Below are positions 25,001 to 28,869 of a DNA stretch of 28,869 nt, piece by piece. Source of the stretch: a virus; IMG/VR virus record IMGVR_UViG_3300046002_000776, positions 1 through 28,869 of that record. One strand, 5' to 3'. A program made the translations under genes and the position numbers. Within the stretch, counting starts at the first letter, position 1. Each line of letters begins with the position of its first letter. Below the pieces are notes generated by a model. It was not told where the DNA came from and made no database searches. It saw only the letters and a program-made list of their open reading frames with translations.

Positions 25001-25665
25001 AATGACAAGTTAATATCAACTGGAAAAGTTCCCTTTATTTGACCTAATGATGTTGCATTAAATTCTTCACTATGTTGACCTACGGTAATTCCATTAAATT
25101 GAACATCATAATCTCCTGAAACTCCTCCATCAGAGGATATAATTTTAAAAACAATTTTAAACTCTGCATCAACATTTGTTGGAAATGTAAATGTTTTTGA
25201 AATTGGAATCCAGTCATTTAATTCAATATCTGTAACAGTTTCAAATACTGAAGTTACTACTGCTGGATCTCCACTTGAATACTCATAGCCAATGGCAATA
25301 GATTGAATCCTTGAAGTTTTTGCATAATAGTATGTGCTTATAGCAAAAGTTTGCAGTGGAGCATTTAACTCTTGAAAGTTTATTAAATTTGCACTTTTTA
25401 AATAAGAGGTTACTGCTGCACCAGTAGGAGTTGTTGGAACAAAAATCTTACGATGACTATTTGTAAAAGGCTCTGTTTGCTCTATAAAATTTTCTACTGG
25501 AACTGATCCTGATGTGACTGTTCCGTTTGTTAGAGTCCAAGTACTGATATTTCTTTGTGCTTCTGATATTAAAGATATGTAATCTGCTGAATCATCTAAT
25601 GGCCAAATTGCAAGCGGATGCTCGGCAAAAATTTTCTCGGCATATAAATTAGAAGCAGTAGTCAT
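22018..25665 (-). CDS. LamG / concanavalin-like structural protein
   Basis: This 1215-residue protein has the N-terminal motif IFAEHPLAIWPLDDS (residues 12-26), typical of LamG-type phage structural proteins. A strand-rich region follows at 60-200, then a clear LamG-like domain at about 333-460, with NYTLEFWLQ, HYVGEWFRPMIIHIKI, MVNGEDVGTL and a final IKIDCIAIYPYSI. A second lectin-like segment lies near the C-terminus. The pattern W--V-DESWSYW appears at about 278-290 and again near 1135, next to the two lectin regions. The site GGAG lies five bases before ATG. Such proteins usually bind host glycans as virion fibres or tail spikes, which is inference here. There is no enzyme motif or membrane segment. 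It sits between the reductase and the portal, away from the tail genes, which is unusual for a tail fibre. Confidence 0.85.
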   Translation of the reverse strand: MTTASNLYAEKIFAEHPLAIWPLDDSADYISLISEAQRNISTWTLTNGTVTSGSVPVENFIEQTEPFTNSHRKIFVPTTPTGAAVTSYLKSANLINFQELNAPLQTFAISTYYYAKTSRIQSIAIGYEYSSGDPAVVTSVFETVTDIELNDWIPISKTFTFPTNVDAEFKIVFKIISSDGGVSGDYDVQFNGITVGQHSEEFNATSLGQIKGTFPVDINLSLNGVIDADAYGLNAEKGYYVVEDNSLTAKNFGVPIVYGSARAVEIIPHSVIVDYRTWDQVADESWSYWEEQEESWTDVHLFTDEQDLIVNTKPSFIFPGYGFLNESGRNNNYTLEFWLQADVNTTDAKRILGPISSTDGLYVKDCFLTLAIDGNFVSHYVGEWFRPMIIHIKIIRDEATLMVNGEDVGTLLINTSTMTLPPEYSVEDPTRSNDWIGIYAYETLVDQIKIDCIAIYPYSILNNAAKIHYILGQGVPSKPQIVDSYYGGSTAEIDYSVANYSNNVTFPTTRAWSSGSTDTLVPDVVRLKTPNYVLPNFVLTGSSGTKTIKELEADNKLIQDETNKFFTLKPSNEWTDNSYVYFENLSFLSNSLDSIVGTFKVTEDEDGTLLFLQKESSSFSIERESGNLKYLFRHNLASGDPSVVIKSVACPAGIFSAGIQISKLLEESLVDGLSQFFSNPSSLKLYIGSRPNSSNMFTGNIYKVSISTFKHTNTISTYFEEDGTADADANFIDHVGSYSIFSFEDYGGFFIDIATFGYWESYTPLSSLAKNSLNVLEETVLDIDFIQFNFDYPSPSETQDEESGEESGYWIDNSESINTDNSNVRAYVTFQNILENVTQTDFEYTTTMPALKNRILDLNEEANWETKRFEIVDNYLIYPSKTVDFNNIVIVYLLTFKVFGILHNQVSLRKLELAAKTFNATVPNPINTRYAIEIEPYVLEQDSGSTELYDYKAQNPYLIDKESAPYLYLTRKSGIELIGGTTNLDRGISIDVNPTEINPFSVSAMQLFLRLDLWGFPQNPVLIFEIENAVDTLQFYIQANSSNADRGRIFAKTKSNDLPYGLIDYYVDGLYVSDPTLSIQRWAVLGMSFPTNLNFNAFNGKINLRNLMTFNNISFYKGTKSQLEFSNIYRSWAEVEDESWSYWDNGTNDFLVADWNNVLIKRRDSRYVVNAGEVYNNYTGTNKIIIDDNEGIYLETDEVSVIQDAIWQNSVLPPA

Positions 25666-25674
25666 TATTACTCC

Positions 25675-25683
25675 ATTTTACCA
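25675..25683 (-). promoter_or_regulatory. Weak candidate extended -10 box TGGTAAAAT
   Basis: TGGTAAAAT lies in the short gap before the LamG-protein gene and ends nine bases before its ATG. It deviates from TATAAT at one base and has no -35 partner. Confidence 0.25.
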
Positions 25684-25697
25684 CACTAAGGTTATTT

Positions 25698-27737
25698 TTA
25701 GTTGCTAGTTTCTAATTTTATTTCACAGTAGTCTGTTGTACAATAATTCTCTCCAATGGAATCAAGGTTCTCAATACCGTCATAAATTGCATCAAAATTA
25801 ATATGAGCAACCTTTCCAACATAACCATCATACTCTTCTTTAGTAATTTGTGTATATGGCTGTTGTGGATAAGTGTGATTTCCCATTGGAAGAAAAGAAA
25901 CTGCTTTTAATTGACCTTCGTACATATGAAGTGCTGGAGCAATGTGCTTTGTTTCTGTTTCTTTGTCAAAAGATAAAGTTACAGATACTCCATTATCTGA
26001 CCAATACTTTTGTGTAGTTGCAGCAAGACCAATCTTTTCAAACAAACTTACATCCTTCTCAGATCTTGGATGTCCTGAAGATACTGGGAAGTATACTACT
26101 GTGGTGTTTGCTGATACTAAATCATCTTCAATTTTATACCCTGCTGCTTTAAATAAATGTAGCATTGGATCTGTATTTCCAAAACGAATTGCACGTAAGA
26201 AATACTCTCCACCAACAGACCAGTGAACTCCTGGAGATGCTCCAGAAAGTAACGAAACAGACCCTGAAGGTTTCACGGTAGTTACACGAATTGATTCACG
26301 AACACATAACCATTCTGAATATCTTTTATCATAGTGACGAATCTTATTGTATCCCTCATCCATCCATTGTCTGGTTGTTGGCATTCCATTGATATCAGTG
26401 AAAGATGCAATGCCAGTTAATGATGTTCCGATTCTACGGTTTCTTTGCATAATACCGTTTGTAATTTGCCAGTGTGTTGGAAGCAAGGTTACAGTCTTTC
26501 CATAAAGATATGCAAATTTTAAGGTACGCATAAAATCTTCTTTGTCTGTATGACGATTTAAATGAACCTCAACTAGTGTGCATAATTCATATGACTCTAA
26601 GGGTTGTTCTGCACAAGGATTAAAACCCATAACACGATAGTCTTTTCCATCTGCTGGATCTGCAAGACGACCATAATTTCTTGCAACATCAAGCCAAATA
26701 AAACCAGGCTCTCCATTATCTGCAATTAAATCTACATAATCTTCATAATGAGTTCCAACTTCAGCAGAGATAGAGTTATTACTCATCCATGCCCATCCCG
26801 GATTTTCTGAGTCAAACGAGTTACGATCTGGAAACACTTCTGAGTTTTTAAGATTAATAAAGTCTTTATCATTTGGATTTCCAAGAGCAAGTGTTGCAGA
26901 TCTACGAACATTTCCAGAAACAACACACGTTCCAATAAGATTTACAATATCTACAATTGCTCTAGAATCAAACTTCTCTCCTGCTCTAGAACCAATTACT
27001 TTACGGATCATTGTGTGTAGATCCATTAATGGTTTTGGACCGCTAGCAACCCCACCAAAGCCCTTAATTGGGGCTCCTAGAGGACGGATCAAGTCATAGT
27101 TAAATTCTTGAATTGGTTGATTTGCTCTCAAAAATGAATTAAGCAAAAGTCTAACAGATTCTACCCATCCTTCACGAGTATCTGGAATTTCGTATATAGA
27201 TGCTGGTTCTGTTGGTGCATAGATAGATAGATCTTTTTCTTGACCTACCGTGTCAAAACCAACTCCAATACCAAGCATCAAAGCATCCATAACCCATGCA
27301 AATAAAGATCCTGGATCGTTGCGATCAATGTCTCTGGTTGAAACCATTGCACAATTTTGAAGGGATGCAGAGTTTTTTCTTTCCATTGTCATTGGGGTAC
27401 CAAAAGCCCAAAGACCTCTTCCTGGTGGAGTCCACTTAAGATTAAACATACGGTCATATGCTTCTTGTGCTGATTTTTGTGCTTTATAGTCATTCCAAGG
27501 CAGTCTGTTTTCTTTTGCGTGATTCTTCTGTACTGAATACATACCCTCGATTACTCTTTTACAAACCTCATACCATCGTTCCTTAGTTCCATCGTCTTTT
27601 ACACGGGAGTAAGTACGAACAAAAGTAATCTCTCCTAATGAGTTTCCACCTGCATCTTTGAACCCAAATGGTGGTTCAATTTCAATATATTTGTTTACAA
27701 AATCATCAGAAAAGCGAAAAGAAAATACGTCAGACAT
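25698..27737 (-). CDS. nrdJ: Class II ribonucleoside-triphosphate reductase (adenosylcobalamin-dependent)
   Basis: This enzyme converts ribonucleotides to deoxyribonucleotides in the cytoplasm with coenzyme B12 as radical source. I place the start at the ATG at 27737 (679 residues, MSDVFSF): GAAAGGT lies six bases before it, whereas the ATG at 27752 has no site. Numbered from 27752, the catalytic set is present: C134 (LQNCAMVS) and C391 (ELCTLVEV) as the redox pair, N378, C380 and E382 in GFNPCAEQPLES, and C671/C676 in CTTDYCEI as the C-terminal shuttle pair. The length is a little below the 739 residues of the Lactobacillus monomeric enzyme, and the architecture fits that single-chain type. 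A small stem-loop and a TGATATACT box precede it. No other nucleotide-metabolism gene is in the window. The gene stands between two structural genes. Confidence 0.95.
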   Translation of the reverse strand: MSDVFSFRFSDDFVNKYIEIEPPFGFKDAGGNSLGEITFVRTYSRVKDDGTKERWYEVCKRVIEGMYSVQKNHAKENRLPWNDYKAQKSAQEAYDRMFNLKWTPPGRGLWAFGTPMTMERKNSASLQNCAMVSTRDIDRNDPGSLFAWVMDALMLGIGVGFDTVGQEKDLSIYAPTEPASIYEIPDTREGWVESVRLLLNSFLRANQPIQEFNYDLIRPLGAPIKGFGGVASGPKPLMDLHTMIRKVIGSRAGEKFDSRAIVDIVNLIGTCVVSGNVRRSATLALGNPNDKDFINLKNSEVFPDRNSFDSENPGWAWMSNNSISAEVGTHYEDYVDLIADNGEPGFIWLDVARNYGRLADPADGKDYRVMGFNPCAEQPLESYELCTLVEVHLNRHTDKEDFMRTLKFAYLYGKTVTLLPTHWQITNGIMQRNRRIGTSLTGIASFTDINGMPTTRQWMDEGYNKIRHYDKRYSEWLCVRESIRVTTVKPSGSVSLLSGASPGVHWSVGGEYFLRAIRFGNTDPMLHLFKAAGYKIEDDLVSANTTVVYFPVSSGHPRSEKDVSLFEKIGLAATTQKYWSDNGVSVTLSFDKETETKHIAPALHMYEGQLKAVSFLPMGNHTYPQQPYTQITKEEYDGYVGKVAHINFDAIYDGIENLDSIGENYCTTDYCEIKLETSN

Positions 27738-27743
27738 TGGTTT

Positions 27744-27750
27744 ACCTTTC
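27744..27750 (-). promoter_or_regulatory. Ribosome-binding site fixing the reductase start
   Basis: GAAAGGT, six bases before the ATG at 27737. The in-frame ATG at 27752 overlaps this site and has none of its own. Confidence 0.7.
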
Positions 27751-27763
27751 ATAGCAAATATTA

Positions 27764-27788
27764 AGTGTTTTATATATTTAAAAACACT
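27764..27788 (-). other. Hairpin in reductase mRNA leader
   Basis: AGTGTTTT and AAAACACT form an 8-bp stem with a 9-base AT loop, between the TGATATACT box and the reductase start. There is no T-tract on the minus strand after it. It is too small for a B12 riboswitch. An mRNA-stability or mild regulatory role is possible. Confidence 0.4.
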
Positions 27789-27792
27789 CCTA

Positions 27793-27801
27793 AGTATATC
27801 A
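27793..27801 (-). promoter_or_regulatory. Extended -10 promoter box TGATATACT
   Basis: TGATATACT follows the fibre terminator by about ten bases and precedes the reductase start by about 55. It differs from the TGATATAAT boxes at one position. Confidence 0.5.
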
Positions 27802-27810
27802 TGTATTTAA

Positions 27811-27838
27811 AAAGAAAAACACGCTTAAAAAAGCGTGT
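27811..27838 (-). terminator. Rho-independent terminator after fibre gene
   Basis: Perfect 8-bp stem (ACACGCTT with AAGCGTGT) with a four-base loop. On the minus strand it is followed by TTTTCTTTTT. It lies about 33 bases after the fibre stop codon. Confidence 0.9.
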
Positions 27839-27870
27839 AAATCTTTACTTTAAGGTTAGTGATTTATTTT

Positions 27871-28869
27871 TTAATAAACGCCCATAACAATTTCTTCAGC
27901 AGTTGGTCCAGTTGCTGGGGCTGCTGCCCATACAGCAGTGGTTCCATTTGAAGTTAATAAATAACCATTAGTTCCAATAGCAATTCTTCCTAGCGTATTG
28001 TCTGCGGTACCAACAAGTAAATCTCCAGCAGCATCAATAGTGCTAATTGTTGGAGTTGTTAATACTGGGCTTGTTAAAGTCTTATTGGTTAATGTTTCTG
28101 TAGCATCTTTTAATAGAGTACCGTTTAAATATAAAGACTTTCCAGAAGCAAGGTTTATATGCTCTGATGAAGTCCATGCGTCTGTAGCATCAACCCAGTT
28201 AAAAGTCTTGTCTGTAGCACCTTTGAGTGTGATACCTCCACCATCAGCGGTTGTATCAGTTGGTGTTTCAACATCTCCAAGAATAACATTCTTGTCTTCT
28301 ACAACAAGGCTGGTTGAGTTAATGTTTGTTGTTGTTCCATTTACCGTCAAATTTCCAGATACAGTTAAATTAACTGCTGTAGCAGTTCCAGTAAGTGCTG
28401 GTGATTCAAGTGAAGGAGTACCGTGTGAGTGATCTGAACGAGAATATGTGTTAGCAACGCCGTCAGCGTTAGCAGCACCAAATGAAGTTTGTGTAACTAC
28501 GTTACCAAAATTGGCGACTCTAAACCAAGACTGAATAAGACCTGAATTGTATTGAATATACAAGACTCCTTCATCAGTTGCGTAAGCAAATGAATTATCT
28601 GGAACGCTGCTCGCGGCAGGAAAAGAAGTATAAGCGCCAGAATATGTTGGTCTTGGTGCCAGTTGTTTCCATATGTTAATTGTAAGCGGTGGTGTTCCCG
28701 CTGCCTCAACGATATAAAAAGCATCTAAATCTGTTGCATATGCAAGTGTTCCTACTGCCGAACTCGTTGCCGAAGTGAAAGAAGTATAAGCGCCTACAAA
28801 TACAGCATCTGCTTTAAGGGCAGAACGTGCTGTTGTATAGTAAAGATTAGTTGAGCCTTCTGTTATCCT
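27871..28869 (-). CDS. Fibre-like structural protein with repeats (5' end outside window)
   Basis: The frame is open from the right edge (the window ends exactly on a codon boundary) down to TAA at 27871, giving at least 332 residues. A TTG at 28563 is only an internal Leu, not a start. The N-terminal visible part has a 52-residue unit in two copies (GAYTSF, then AYATD and a YI strand). The C-terminal part has SGNLTVNGTTTNINSTSLVV, DTTADGGGITLKGATDKTFN and SGKSLYLNG, patterns common in tail-fibre and other structural proteins of environmental phages, followed by repeats of ETLTNKTLTSPVLTTPTIST type, a trimeric-fibre-like feature. It ends ATGPTAEEIVMGVY. Host binding is inferred from this family. 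A terminator follows. The N-terminus that attaches it to the virion is missing. Confidence 0.85.
   Translation of the reverse strand, partial: RITEGSTNLYYTTARSALKADAVFVGAYTSFTSATSSAVGTLAYATDLDAFYIVEAAGTPPLTINIWKQLAPRPTYSGAYTSFPAASSVPDNSFAYATDEGVLYIQYNSGLIQSWFRVANFGNVVTQTSFGAANADGVANTYSRSDHSHGTPSLESPALTGTATAVNLTVSGNLTVNGTTTNINSTSLVVEDKNVILGDVETPTDTTADGGGITLKGATDKTFNWVDATDAWTSSEHINLASGKSLYLNGTLLKDATETLTNKTLTSPVLTTPTISTIDAAGDLLVGTADNTLGRIAIGTNGYLLTSNGTTAVWAAAPATGPTAEEIVMGVY
28483..28794 (-). repeat. 52-residue tandem repeat in fibre protein
   Basis: The 15-base word agaagtataagcgcc occurs at 28624-28638 and 28780-28794, 156 bp apart (52 codons). Each copy encodes GAYTSF followed about 12 residues later by AYATD and a YI strand. 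The units have diverged in protein sequence apart from these anchors, suggesting an old duplication. Confidence 0.75.

Noticed and set aside
27753-27810. B12 riboswitch before the B12-dependent reductase
   Set aside because: The leader is only about 50 bases and holds a single small hairpin, far too short for a cobalamin riboswitch and lacking its conserved core.
27998-28432. Plus-strand open frame of 144 codons opposite the fibre gene
   Set aside because: The fibre frame has recognisable family patterns, while this frame is a Val/Ser-rich complement of its Thr/Asn codons.
1-28869. tRNA genes, insertion sequences, integrase or attachment sites
   Set aside because: No cloverleaf-like segments fit in the short gaps, and I see no transposase or integrase motifs, inverted-repeat ends or target duplications.

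Overview
The window looks like part of the virion-structure region of a tailed phage (Caudoviricetes, long-tailed siphovirus type). Every gene I can support lies on the minus strand, so transcription runs from high to low coordinates. The DNA is visibly A+T-rich. Shine-Dalgarno sites are strong (AAAGGAG, GGAGGT), genes are tightly packed with TAATG-type overlaps, and most intergenic gaps carry an extended -10 box (TGnTATAAT). These features suit a phage of a Gram-positive-like host. A low-GC actinobacterium is possible, judging from the general character of the capsid, connector and LamG proteins and two apparently leaderless starts, but the host is an inference and not shown by the sequence.

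Layout in transcription order: (1) 28869-27871, a repeat-containing fibre-like protein whose 5' end lies outside the window, ending at a rho-independent terminator; (2) a complete class II (B12-dependent) ribonucleotide reductase, oddly placed among structural genes; (3) a 1215-residue LamG/lectin-like protein; (4) a 124-residue unknown; (5) the head module: portal, a protease-scaffold fusion with a likely nested scaffold start, and the major capsid protein followed by a terminator; (6) a 74-residue unknown and the connector/neck series (adaptor with a beta-rich N-terminal domain, stopper, neck protein, tail terminator); (7) the tail-tube protein followed by a terminator; (8) two paralogous tail assembly chaperones (long, then short); (9) a 3321-residue tape measure protein; (10) a Dit-like distal tail protein; (11) a large minor-tail protein running off the left edge. 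No sheath gene is present, and no terminase or lysis gene lies in the window.

How it works together: portal, protease/scaffold and capsid proteins build the procapsid. The connector proteins close the head and join it to a tail made from the tube protein around the tape measure, with help from the two chaperones. The distal tail, fibre and LamG proteins should form the host-contacting parts. The long tape measure suggests a very long tail (about 500 nm if it were fully extended helix). The ribonucleotide reductase would supply deoxynucleotides during infection.

Features most worth a second look: a kinase-like sequence pattern inside the tape measure, flanked by copies of a recurrent DTVPA-LTPGEFVV motif; a lambda C/Nu3-like nested scaffold start; a duplicated chaperone pair in place of the usual G/G-T frameshift, with an in-phase AAAAAAT heptamer that would truncate the long form; and three terminator-promoter couplets placed after the fibre, capsid and tail-tube genes. 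There is no stretch of more than about 120 bases without a gene.
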